Assembly: GCA_003331365.1 (NCBI GenBank)
Contig: QOQC01000002.1
Location: 1-51,326 of the forward strand
Source of the DNA: Flavobacteriales bacterium
GTDB taxonomy: Bacteria > Bacteroidota > Bacteroidia > Flavobacteriales_D > Crocinitomicaceae
Direction: 5' to 3'
DNA: 51,326 bases
A program made the translations under genes and the position numbers. Of the stretch, positions 38,801 to 46,454 are shown piece after piece. How positions within the stretch are numbered: position 1 is the first letter of the stretch; each line of letters begins with the position of its first letter. The notes below the pieces were generated by a model, which saw only the letters and a program-made list of their open reading frames with translations, had not been told where the DNA came from and did no database searches.

Positions 38801-40430
38801 TGCGAATCTCATCTTCAGAATAATTCAGCATTTTAGGCCTAAGGTCAGTAACAAACATGAGCTCGTCATAATCCTTTTCACCTTTCTTAGATAATGCATA
38901 ATTAAGTAGTTTCTGCTCTACAATCACATGGCTTGAATTGGAGGAATATTGAATAAATCCCATACTGGATATATCAATAAGCTGAGATTTGGCTTGTCCT
39001 ACTGTTTTGCGAAGTTTACTGGCAACTAATCCAACAGGAAGATAAGTTGTATCTTCCACAATACTCAATTCTGCTATTTTCATCAAGGGATTAATATTAC
39101 CAATGCCTGAAAATTTATCAAACGTACGTTCATCAAAATAGTCCCAGGACTCAACATGCGCATATCTTTGAGATTGCGCTGTACCAACCTCATATGTATA
39201 CATGGGAAATGCTGTATTCAAACGCCAAGATAAAACAGGAGCATCAACAAATATTTTAAAATAATTATCTATAAAAGGTATAGAATTAGTGCCTTTTTTA
39301 CCTGCAGTAATCCTTAACTCTTTTTGATCTTCATTCCAATATACAACCGCATCAGTTGTATATAACGAATCCCCATTGTCGTAATACATCGAAATATCTG
39401 CATTTCTCGTAATAATTTGTTGTGGAGTCATTAAAAAATTAAGTGATCGAAGCTCAAAAAGACTTTTATCTTTATAATTAACGGTGAGTTTTGCCAGGTT
39501 ATCTTCTACACCCCTTCCGATAAAACTTGCTCCTTCAAGAGTAAATCCACCGTCATAATCAATTTGATCCCTTAATCCCTTAATTAATAATCTTTTTTCA
39601 AATGAATTAAAAATAGGACTAGATTCACCTTCTTTTAAATTAAATACCGTTTTATCTTCTAGTCTACCCAAAATCGGTTGCTCAAAATACGGTGTGGTAA
39701 GTTCCACAGTATCGACTTTTAAAATAGATTGATTTGCCTTTACCGTATAGCCCCTAACTTTAGCGAAGGTTTCATTTTTTGGGAAATGAACCTTTTCCCA
39801 TGTCAGTTTTCCTCCTCTTGCTTTCCAAATGTTTTGAGCAATATCAAAGTAACCTGTTGTATTGTATACAACAATACTATCTCTAGGTCCAGATTGATAA
39901 ACCATACATTTAAGATCTGTGCTTTTCACTACCAATCGAAGAGATTTTTTATTTTCCCATTTCAAGCTTCCTCCATCAAGTACCCATCTATGATCTGGCT
40001 TCTTATAAAAGCTTCTGTACTTAAACAGTCCCTCACTAAAATGAATAAATTCCCTAAATTCTACTGGCACCATTTCACTTAAAAAAGTTTCATAGAATGC
40101 ATGCCATTGAGCTGTAAATGAAGGAGAAAAAGAATTCGTTTTTGAATAGTAAAGGGCATATATATAATGCATTACATCTGATGACTCATATGACTTTTTA
40201 AACATTGAATTACATGTCTCAATAAATCGATTGTATTCTTGAGAATTTAATTTTGAGTTCTGAATGAATTTCGAAAAATCATGTTTGACGAAATGTGAAA
40301 AAGACTCATTTTCAATGATTTTAGGTAACTGTTTTAAGAGCTTATCTTTCTCCGATGATAGTTTCTGTGCATGAATTGAACCGAGCAAAAAGAAAAATAA
40401 TGAAATAAGTAAAAAACGCATAAACCTCAT
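35838..40430 (-). CDS. Large exported protein, 1530 residues, unknown function
   Basis: I do not recognise a domain. The signal peptide is RFLLISLFFFLLGSIHAQ. The next ~100 residues look helical (KIIENESFSHFVKHDF and so on). The remainder is a very long beta-rich region with alternating patterns and recurring DSLYTTDAVVYW- and GLYLYYDRDS-like strands, consistent with a filamentous or barrel-like beta structure; no transmembrane helix, no cysteine pattern and no sorting domain are evident. I start at the ATG at 40430, which overlaps the prmA stop (ATGA), and not at 40454. It lies between prmA and plsY. A long beta-rich exported protein near lipid genes may be a lipid- or LPS-handling bridge, but this is a guess. 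Confidence 0.6.
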   Translation of the reverse strand: MRFMRFLLISLFFFLLGSIHAQKLSSEKDKLLKQLPKIIENESFSHFVKHDFSKFIQNSKLNSQEYNRFIETCNSMFKKSYESSDVMHYIYALYYSKTNSFSPSFTAQWHAFYETFLSEMVPVEFREFIHFSEGLFKYRSFYKKPDHRWVLDGGSLKWENKKSLRLVVKSTDLKCMVYQSGPRDSIVVYNTTGYFDIAQNIWKARGGKLTWEKVHFPKNETFAKVRGYTVKANQSILKVDTVELTTPYFEQPILGRLEDKTVFNLKEGESSPIFNSFEKRLLIKGLRDQIDYDGGFTLEGASFIGRGVEDNLAKLTVNYKDKSLFELRSLNFLMTPQQIITRNADISMYYDNGDSLYTTDAVVYWNEDQKELRITAGKKGTNSIPFIDNYFKIFVDAPVLSWRLNTAFPMYTYEVGTAQSQRYAHVESWDYFDERTFDKFSGIGNINPLMKIAELSIVEDTTYLPVGLVASKLRKTVGQAKSQLIDISSMGFIQYSSNSSHVIVEQKLLNYALSKKGEKDYDELMFVTDLRPKMLNYSEDEIRKDPYLQKMQKEYQEVSKRRKRTPCYAYIDVDENEIYLNEIEQVNFSTKQRTVLFPDSSYIRMLENRDIIFSGWLMSGKLITHNIESIFDYEDFTISIDTTNEAYLSVLPLNPRDGGRPIDMVSSFNDFKGKLYIDVQDSKSGRHGGNGEYPYVEVKDSLKIFYNSKSIVNGSYDSTRFYYALDPFVLDSLDNFDEKSLRFTGLLKSDGIFPDLDEPLKIMNDYSFGFVTKAPEEGYSFYETESRYQNKIVLSNNGLQGAGTIDFMNAEAISRKLTFLPDSTIGLAEFYNTKDSIGVEFPEVAAEIAEISFKPRQKVLTVKTHRDNFISMFGNQCYLKGKLTFSENGVDGSGSLNLLDASMFAEEYTFSSTEVFSDSSSFNLRNRFAKAGENPLAIQSDGLKSYISFEKRIGEFNSSGTKRIKFPSNNYYCQMDKFLWQMDGESIDFEKNKEAETKFESSEGIVKNNFFSMDENQDSLQFKSISAQYDLKNEAINCFKVNFLELGDAFIFPEGKRLKIQKNAVMDTLYNAKILANRITKIHQFSDVTVEVKGRNEFYGNGLYLYYDRDSALTKIDIGSIYFDKIQTIAKTDIKEESNFKLSSKFDYFGGFSVSSKNDGVICDGYTRVNHLCDFNKSWMKFSDTILASNVQIPIPQNPTSKNKGALAAGFLWKDTEVQDSLYVYPTFLSKKEGEKDVLMFSASGILEYDYDLEQFTLSDQLPGEKYSYRNNSLILNEKTCSLNGRGEIDLGIDLAPVVLTSFGDINYNKKKNLTSINAFTKMDIPLPKNISHYMAGIFQQSDTLEEYTFSKSTQERLTDIFTILSKSEDKAEKLFKDYDEDKLKKTPTFLNQSYIFPELYLEYYMNKKIADRDAVSGFITKYSRTPVFSINEKIVLKRIPMKMLFLQSGTEESVQGFEIDIQDEASELNYSFKFIKEKKNGKLFIYSPDVGYMNTILSIKEDKRKSKNFTFTDGDEGKMYELMRLKKIK

Positions 40431-41260
40431 TTTTGAAGAATGAGGATTGCCCATTCATCCTTTACAGTAGTTGATATAAATTTGAATCCAACTTGATTAG
40501 CCAGAGTTTTCAACTCACTGACATCTGTACTAAAAAAACCACTTAAATATAACAATCCATTTTCACATAATGAGTCGAAATATTTCGGTAAATGTTTCTT
40601 TAAAATATTTTTATTAATGTTTGCAAGTATGACATCAAATTTCTTGCCATCAATGAGATTTACATCCCCACAAATCGTATCAATAAACTCACATTCATTT
40701 AAAACAATATTTTCTTCACAGTTTTCAATAGACCATTCTTCAATATCAATTGCGGTTATGTCTTTGGAACCCTTCTTTTCAGATAAAATGGCTAAAACAC
40801 CAGTACCTGTACCCATATCCAATACCTTTTTACCTACTAAATCTAACCGAAGGATAGCTTCACACATCAAAAAAGTTGTCTGATGATGCCCTGTTCCGAA
40901 AGACATTTTTGGTTGAATTATAATGGTGGAATTGAAATTTTCTTTGTGTTCGTGAAAAGGCGCTCTTATATAGAGTTGTTCAGCTATTTCAACAGGATCA
41001 AAGTTAGCCTCCCAGCTTGCATTCCAATTTTGATTTTCGATTTCTAATTTTTCATATGAAATTTCCACATCGTCTCCTTCTAATGATCCCAATAAAGAGT
41101 TAAAGATTAACTCATCAAAATCCGTATTCGAAATAAATGCCTTGAGTATTCCATCCTCCTCATAGAATCCATGAAAATCAATTTCTGATAGATAGGCGAT
41201 TAATATTTCTGTCCATGGCTTTAAAGGAGTTATTTTAAATTGAAATTCTAGATGACTCAT
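40427..41260 (-). CDS. prmA: Ribosomal protein L11 methyltransferase PrmA
   Basis: Methylates ribosomal protein L11 using SAM. The motif SFGTGHHQTTFLM is diagnostic, followed by the SAM site VLDMGTGTGVLAILS and the acidic ITAIDIEEW. The ILANINKNIL segment matches the catalytic N-x-N region. The N-terminal ~100 residues form the L11-binding domain. Its 277 residues are normal for Bacteroidota. The start overlaps the tpiA stop (ATGA) and the stop overlaps the next start (ATGA), so it is fully embedded in the operon. Confidence 0.93.
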   Translation of the reverse strand: MSHLEFQFKITPLKPWTEILIAYLSEIDFHGFYEEDGILKAFISNTDFDELIFNSLLGSLEGDDVEISYEKLEIENQNWNASWEANFDPVEIAEQLYIRAPFHEHKENFNSTIIIQPKMSFGTGHHQTTFLMCEAILRLDLVGKKVLDMGTGTGVLAILSEKKGSKDITAIDIEEWSIENCEENIVLNECEFIDTICGDVNLIDGKKFDVILANINKNILKKHLPKYFDSLCENGLLYLSGFFSTDVSELKTLANQVGFKFISTTVKDEWAILILQK

Positions 41261-42006
41261 TTGGAGAACTCAACTATTTGTAAAAAAGCGTTTTGTTTTA
41301 ACGATGCACCTCCAATCAAACCTCCGTCAATGTTCTGACAAGAAAAGAGTTCCTCTGCATTATTTTCATTACAACTACCACCGTACAAAATTGAAATATA
41401 ATCACTGATCGATTCAGAAAACAAATCAACCAATACACCCCTAATAAAGGCATGCATTTCCTCAGCTTGAGACGAGGATGCAGTTACTCCCGTTCCTATT
41501 GCCCATATAGGCTCATATGCAATTGATATTTTGTTGAGTTCTTCAGTTGATAATGGTCGTAAAACCTCTATTTGTTCTAGAATTATTGTTTTTTCATTAC
41601 CCAATTCTCTTTGTTCAAGAGATTCTCCACAGCAATAGACAATATGAAGGCCTGCCTCAATTCCCGATTTAATTTTTTTGAAAAGCAATTCGTTTGATTC
41701 ACCAAAAATCATTCTTCTTTCACTATGCCCAACAAGAGCATAACTACAACCCAAATCTTTAAGCTGAGTCGCACTTACCTCCCCAGTATAGGCACCTTTT
41801 TCCTCGAAATAAAAGTTTTGTGCACCAACATGAATACCTGTATTTGTCACTTGGAGTAGATCAGCAAGATAAATACTAGGCGGAAAAACAACTACTTCAG
41901 CTCCTTTATGGTCTAATAAACTTTTGCTCAACCCATTAAAGAGAGAAATAGCCTCCTTTCTTAAAAGATTCATTTTCCAGTTAGCGGCAACTATTTTTTT
42001 AGCCAT
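41257..42006 (-). CDS. tpiA: Triose-phosphate isomerase
   Basis: Interconverts dihydroxyacetone phosphate and glyceraldehyde 3-phosphate. The whole active site is visible: NWKMN (catalytic Lys), VGHSERR (catalytic His), YEPIWAIGTG (catalytic Glu in the AYEPIW motif), and YGGS near the C-terminus. The length of 249 residues is standard. The start overlaps the stop of the DoxX/MauE-Trx gene by one base (TAATG). DHAP also feeds glycerol-3-phosphate, the substrate of PlsY further down the operon, which may be a metabolic link. Confidence 0.97.
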   Translation of the reverse strand: MAKKIVAANWKMNLLRKEAISLFNGLSKSLLDHKGAEVVVFPPSIYLADLLQVTNTGIHVGAQNFYFEEKGAYTGEVSATQLKDLGCSYALVGHSERRMIFGESNELLFKKIKSGIEAGLHIVYCCGESLEQRELGNEKTIILEQIEVLRPLSTEELNKISIAYEPIWAIGTGVTASSSQAEEMHAFIRGVLVDLFSESISDYISILYGGSCNENNAEELFSCQNIDGGLIGGASLKQNAFLQIVEFSK

Positions 42007-42959
42007 TAATATTCACGTTTAATTTCATTGAGCAATTTATTTCCATCGAACTCTTTATCTCCTGTGCCATCAAAAAAGATGCGCTCCTTACCCTCATACA
42101 CGTACAATACTCCTGGAAAATCATGATTACCCCAAAATATAGGTACAAAATCTTCAATCGATAAAACTTTGTAATTATACTTAGCCCCAATGAATTCAAA
42201 AAAAGAATTTATTTCGTTAACTGAACCATTGTCTGATTCATCCATAAATAAAATTCTAACCTCTGGAATCAGACCAGGATATTTATTCTTCAATGCAGTA
42301 ATTTGTTTACCTGTTTCCATACAATGCTCGCAGGTTGGGGAGAAAAAGCACAACAATTTATTTCCTTTAGAAATATCATCAAAATATTTAGAATATTTAG
42401 ATTCTTTATTGTTTACATCAGAACCGGTAATTTCAGCAGAACTCTGTGGAAGGAGTACAAACATGAGTAAAGAACTAGATAATCCAGTAACTACAAGCGG
42501 ATTTATTTTCCTTGTCTCATCTATAAAATCTTTGAATATAGTTAAAGGTAAAATCAGTATACCAATGGTTAAAATGTTTTTGATTAATGCTTCAAGAGGA
42601 GTCATTGGAATCAATTCACCAAAACAGCCACAGTTGCTTGCATCACCGTTAACAACCTGAACCAAGAGGTGAATTGAAAAAATAGATAATAAAGAAATCG
42701 TTGTAGGGAGAACAATTTTCTTGAGATAGTATGGTAGGAGCAATAAAATGGCTAAGGATATCTCAAATCCAATTAGTAATCTTGAAACTACCTTTGCGAA
42801 GCCTCCATCAATACCAATTGCACCCAAATATTTGGTTTCAAATGCCGCAATACCCATCACCGGCGAAGGATATAATTTAGCTAAAGCAGATAAAACAAAT
42901 AAGGCCGAAACAAGTACTCTGATACCCCAAACAAGTTGTCTTTTTGATCTATTATTCAT
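42006..42959 (-). CDS. DoxX/MauE-like membrane protein fused to a thioredoxin-like domain
   Basis: A 317-residue protein. Residues ~10-165 hold four hydrophobic helices of the DoxX/MauE type, including a SNCGCFGE loop. After one further helix comes a thioredoxin-like domain (~190-317) with the CxxC pair CEHC in FFSPTCEHCMETG. It resembles the Bacteroidota family typed by BT_3928, found beside DUF1599 and tpiA. The combination of membrane cysteines and a thioredoxin domain suggests electron transfer across the membrane to periplasmic thiols, analogous to VKOR- or MauE-based disulfide systems; this is inference. It overlaps tpiA by one base, and DUF1599 lies 57 nt upstream. Confidence 0.8.
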   Translation of the reverse strand: MNNRSKRQLVWGIRVLVSALFVLSALAKLYPSPVMGIAAFETKYLGAIGIDGGFAKVVSRLLIGFEISLAILLLLPYYLKKIVLPTTISLLSIFSIHLLVQVVNGDASNCGCFGELIPMTPLEALIKNILTIGILILPLTIFKDFIDETRKINPLVVTGLSSSLLMFVLLPQSSAEITGSDVNNKESKYSKYFDDISKGNKLLCFFSPTCEHCMETGKQITALKNKYPGLIPEVRILFMDESDNGSVNEINSFFEFIGAKYNYKVLSIEDFVPIFWGNHDFPGVLYVYEGKERIFFDGTGDKEFDGNKLLNEIKREY

Positions 42960-43016
42960 GATTTTATTTTTGAAATTAATCCAATTATGATTATTAAATT
43001 CGATTTTAACACTTAT

Positions 43017-43559
43017 TTAACCTTCTACATCTAAATGAATTAAGGCAAAAACAGCATAATTCATCATATCAAAATAATTTCCTTCTACCCCCTCACTTGC
43101 AATTGTTTTACCCGAGTTATCTTCTATTTTTTTAATTCTCAAAATCTTGGTTAAGATTAAATCCGTTAAGGAACTCACTCGCATATCTCTCCACGCTTCG
43201 CCATAATCATGATTTTTACTCTCCATGAGCTCAAACGCCTCTTTAAATACAGCGTCATACCATTCCAATGCCTTCTCACTTGTCAATTCGTCTTGTTCAA
43301 AATCAAATTTATATCTCAATTGCACAACAGCCATTGCACAATAATTAACTATAGAGGAAAATGCATCATCGAAACTCTCTCCTACTTTATTTTCTCCCGT
43401 ATCTTGAATGGTACGTATGCGGTTAGCCTTTATAAAAATTTGATCTGTAAGCGAGCTGGGACGCAAAATCCGCCATGAAGTACCATAATCAATTGTCTTA
43501 TTTCTGAATATTTCTCTACAAACATTCATTACCTTTGTGTACTGTTTTGTTGTTTTCAT
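43017..43559 (-). CDS. DUF1599 family protein, internally duplicated
   Basis: A 180-residue soluble protein of DUF1599 (nucleotide modification associated domain 1). Two copies of the domain are obvious: YGTSWRILRPSSLTDQIFIKANRI (first half) and YGEAWRDMRVSSLTDLILTKILRI (second half). The conserved acidic and tyrosine positions match between the copies. Its molecular role is not established. It sits in the conserved Bacteroidota block DUF1599-folP-BT_3928-tpiA, divergent from folP with starts only 8 nt apart. The folP promoter candidate lies inside its coding sequence. Confidence 0.85.
   Translation of the reverse strand: MKTTKQYTKVMNVCREIFRNKTIDYGTSWRILRPSSLTDQIFIKANRIRTIQDTGENKVGESFDDAFSSIVNYCAMAVVQLRYKFDFEQDELTSEKALEWYDAVFKEAFELMESKNHDYGEAWRDMRVSSLTDLILTKILRIKKIEDNSGKTIASEGVEGNYFDMMNYAVFALIHLDVEG
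43530..43537 (+). promoter_or_regulatory. Candidate -7 box for folP
   Basis: TACCTTTG fits TAnnTTTG. It lies inside the 5' end of the divergent DUF1599 gene, 30 nt before the folP ATG at 43568. The -33 region lacks an exact TTG. Confidence 0.37.
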
Positions 43560-43567
43560 TGTCAGAA

Positions 43568-44419
43568 ATGTATATTGATCAAAAAATCTATAAAGCTAAA
43601 AGCATAAATATTAACGGAAAATTATTCCAATTTGATGAGCCAAAGATAATGGGAATAATTAATTTGAGTCATGATTCATTCTATGAAAATGATACGAATT
43701 CTCCAATTAAAGACATTCTTAATAAAGTAAAAAGATTTATTGATAGTGGGGCTGATATCATTGATATTGGAGGAGCTTCAACAAGACCAGGTGCAAAACT
43801 ACCAAGCGTTAACCAAGAATTAAATCGAGTTATTCCCATACTTAAGAAAATCAGAACTAAATTTCCGGAAGTAATTATCTCTATTGATACGGTTCGTTCA
43901 AAGGTTGCAGAAGAGGCGGTTTTAAATGGCGCGAATATCATAAATGATGTTAGTGGTGGTTATGGTGATCAAAAAATAATTGAAGTTGCCAATCGTTTAA
44001 AATGTCCATATATATTGACCCATAATATTGAAAAGAGCATTAATTCAGACCATTTAAAAAGTGATCATGTTATTAAGGAACAAATCCGTTTTTTTTCACA
44101 ACGAATTAAAGAGTTAAAAGAAAAAGGGGTTTATGATATTATTATTGACCCAGGTTTTGGTTTTTCAAAGAATCGTGAACAAAATTTTAATCTTATTCAG
44201 TTTTTCGAAATGCTCCACGTGCTTCATACACCAATTTTGGTGGGTGTTTCAAGAAAATCAATGATATATCAAACTATTGGAGGAAATGCAGAGGAGTCAT
44301 TAAATGGTACAACTGCAATGCATTCATTTTTAATTTCAAGAAACGCTTCAATATTTCGTGTTCACGATGTAAATGAAATGAAAGAAGTGAAAAAGTTATG
44401 GAAGGCATCATTTAAATAG
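43568..44419 (+). CDS. folP: Dihydropteroate synthase
   Basis: Condenses p-aminobenzoate with hydroxymethyldihydropterin diphosphate in folate synthesis; target of sulfonamides. Motifs: IIDIGGASTRPGA (pterin loop), SIDTVRSKVAEEA, NDVSGG, DPGFGFSKN, GVSRKSMI and the C-terminal FRVHDV. The first loop, normally NVTPDSFSDGG, reads NLSHDSFYEND, so the conserved Thr-Pro and Gly-Gly are replaced. The ORF track starts at a TTG; the ATG at 43568 (MYIDQKIYKAKSI) is more likely and gives 283 residues. Divergent from DUF1599. Confidence 0.9.
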   Translation: MYIDQKIYKAKSININGKLFQFDEPKIMGIINLSHDSFYENDTNSPIKDILNKVKRFIDSGADIIDIGGASTRPGAKLPSVNQELNRVIPILKKIRTKFPEVIISIDTVRSKVAEEAVLNGANIINDVSGGYGDQKIIEVANRLKCPYILTHNIEKSINSDHLKSDHVIKEQIRFFSQRIKELKEKGVYDIIIDPGFGFSKNREQNFNLIQFFEMLHVLHTPILVGVSRKSMIYQTIGGNAEESLNGTTAMHSFLISRNASIFRVHDVNEMKEVKKLWKASFK

Positions 44420-44451
44420 TGAATGCTACTATAAATTGAAACTTTTTTAAT

Positions 44452-44459
44452 TACTTTCG
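44452..44459 (+). promoter_or_regulatory. Candidate -7 box for the T9SS type B/PorP pair
   Basis: TACTTTCG differs from TAnnTTTG at one base and lies 27 nt before the ATG at 44487. A TTG at 44436 is too close (13 nt) to be the usual -33 element. Confidence 0.27.
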
Positions 44460-44486
44460 TAAAAATAATATGTAAATTTAAGTCTT

Positions 44487-45431
44487 ATGAGGTTCTTTGC
44501 CTTCTTTATTTCCGTAGCATGTAGTTTTTTGGCGTTAAGTCAAGCACCTACAGCAAACTTCTCGATGTCGGATAGCCAATTATGTCAAGGTGAATGTATA
44601 ACACTTACGAATAATTCCACGGGTAATCCCATCAATTTTGAGTGGACATTTCAAAATGGAACACCCGAAACATACAATGGATCTAACCCAGGACCAGTTT
44701 GCTTCAATACACCCGGAACATATACCATAACATTAAATGTTTCAAACACCTTTGGAAGCAACCAAACAGCTCAGACTGTAAATGTTGGCGCTACTCCTTC
44801 TGTAGTTGCAACTCTTTCTGACACCGTAAATGGAGCATATGTCGAGATTGAAGATACTACAATTGCCATGTACGAAGAGGCATACTTATATGCGACAGGA
44901 ACTCCACCCGGAGGTAGTATGATTTGGTATCCAAGTGGTGTGATTTCTGATAGTTTGTCACCATTACCAAATGATTCTTTAATCGTAACCCCTTTCTATG
45001 ATACTTATTATGTAGCCGCGTATACAACACCTGAGGGATGTACTTCTTACGACACTGTGCTGGTTTCAGTATGGTTTCAAGACACGCTTGCAACAGATAG
45101 CATATTGGTTGGTATTAATGTTTCTCTTCCCAATTCATTTTCACCTAATGGAGATGGTCAAAACGATTATTTTAGGGTTTTAACCAATGTGGACGCAGAC
45201 CAAAACTTCAGTAATGGTTTTTACGAAGGAGGAGCGATTGTTGAAGTTGATTTTAGGATTTATGACCGATATGGCCAAATGCTATTCAGAACAACTGATC
45301 CACATGAAGGCTGGGATGGAAATTATAGAGGTAAACCGGTAAACCCAGCTACCTATTCTTATTTACTCGAATATCGTCTCATTGACGGCGTTTCAAAATT
45401 ATTAAAAGGAAACGTAACCTTATTTAGATAG
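44487..45431 (+). CDS. PKD-domain protein with T9SS type B (gliding-associated) C-terminal domain
   Basis: A 314-residue exported protein. The signal peptide is RFFAFFISVACSFLALSQ. A PKD domain follows (about residues 22-105, with FEWTFQNG and GTYTITLNVSN), then a ~100-residue beta region, and the type B sorting domain begins at LPNSFSPNGDGQNDYF, continues with FRIYDRYGQMLFR and ends with GNVTLFR. Type B domains direct secretion by T9SS, and proteins with them are generally retained on or released from the surface. The adjacent PorP/SprF-like gene, 5 nt downstream, is probably its dedicated partner. Confidence 0.9.
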   Translation: MRFFAFFISVACSFLALSQAPTANFSMSDSQLCQGECITLTNNSTGNPINFEWTFQNGTPETYNGSNPGPVCFNTPGTYTITLNVSNTFGSNQTAQTVNVGATPSVVATLSDTVNGAYVEIEDTTIAMYEEAYLYATGTPPGGSMIWYPSGVISDSLSPLPNDSLIVTPFYDTYYVAAYTTPEGCTSYDTVLVSVWFQDTLATDSILVGINVSLPNSFSPNGDGQNDYFRVLTNVDADQNFSNGFYEGGAIVEVDFRIYDRYGQMLFRTTDPHEGWDGNYRGKPVNPATYSYLLEYRLIDGVSKLLKGNVTLFR

Positions 45432-45436
45432 TTGAC

Positions 45437-46453
45437 ATGAAAAAAATTGCACTTGTAATCATTTTATTAGGAGCCCATCAAGTTTTTGGGCAGCAAGATA
45501 AGTCTATGAGTATGTGGTCTCAATCTCCGATGATGTATAATGCTGGTTCTGTGGCTACTGGAGAAGAAGATTATAGCTTTTTTACAAACTTCAGATATCA
45601 GTGGTTTACTGTTGGCAACAAGCCAATGAGGACAAACATATTGAATGCGAGTTTTAAAATACCTGATGGTTTTTTAGGTTCAAACAATTTTGGAATAGGT
45701 ATTAATGCGGTAAATGATCAAACTGGTGATATTGGTTTTATGACCACTGCCGTTTCTGTGCCAATCAATTATACAATGGCCCTAGACAGAAGAAATAAAT
45801 TATCTGTTGGAGTTGCTCCTGGTTTTTATCAGCAAGGTTATGACCCTACACTTCAAACATGGGAAAGTCAATGGACAGGAGGAGGATTTAATCCAAACAT
45901 CAATAGTGAACCGTCATTAGATCCAGATGCAAGTTATTCCACAATCGATATCAGTTCGGGTGTATTTTATCAGCATACATTAAGAAATAAAACACTTCTT
46001 TATGGAGGAATCGGATTAAATCACCTCACTAGACAAAAAATTAATTTTTCCTTTACAGGTGATCGACTATATATGCAGACTGTTGTCCATGCAGGAGCTA
46101 ATATCTTTACAAAAAAGAGAGATTTGAGAATACAGCCTCAACTTATGTATTTCAAAACAGGGCCTGGTTCTAATCTCATAGGCGGAGTATCGCTTGAGCA
46201 TATATTAAAAGAAGGTTCGGCGATTACCAACATAAACAAAACAGTAACCGTAAATTATGGATTTTATTACAGACACAACGATGCGTTAGTAACCACATTT
46301 GGTTTTAAGATTAAAGGATTCAGGTTAGGAGTTTCTTTTGATGCTAATCTTTCTTATTTCAATCAAGCTACAAATAGTTTGGGGGCATTTGAAATATACT
46401 TGAAGACACTTCATCTGTATAAAAATTCAAATAAAAGAGATAAAATATTGTAA
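45437..46453 (+). CDS. PorP/SprF family type IX secretion membrane protein
   Basis: A 338-residue outer membrane beta-barrel protein. The signal peptide MKKIALVIILLGAHQVFGQ is followed by the family motif SMWSQSPMMYNAG and then FRYQWFTVGN, and by alternating amphipathic strands to the end. In Flavobacterium johnsoniae SprF supports export of SprB, a type B sorting-domain adhesin, and many PorP/SprF paralogues are linked to one type B cargo gene. Its position 5 nt after the PKD/type B protein therefore fits a cognate cargo-anchor pair. It ends one base from the convergent deaminase gene. Confidence 0.9.
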   Translation: MKKIALVIILLGAHQVFGQQDKSMSMWSQSPMMYNAGSVATGEEDYSFFTNFRYQWFTVGNKPMRTNILNASFKIPDGFLGSNNFGIGINAVNDQTGDIGFMTTAVSVPINYTMALDRRNKLSVGVAPGFYQQGYDPTLQTWESQWTGGGFNPNINSEPSLDPDASYSTIDISSGVFYQHTLRNKTLLYGGIGLNHLTRQKINFSFTGDRLYMQTVVHAGANIFTKKRDLRIQPQLMYFKTGPGSNLIGGVSLEHILKEGSAITNINKTVTVNYGFYYRHNDALVTTFGFKIKGFRLGVSFDANLSYFNQATNSLGAFEIYLKTLHLYKNSNKRDKIL

Positions 46454-46454
46454 A

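Noticed and set aside
42190-42660. 156-aa ORF antisense to the DoxX/MauE-Trx gene
   Set aside because: The opposite strand has clear conserved motifs; this frame has none.
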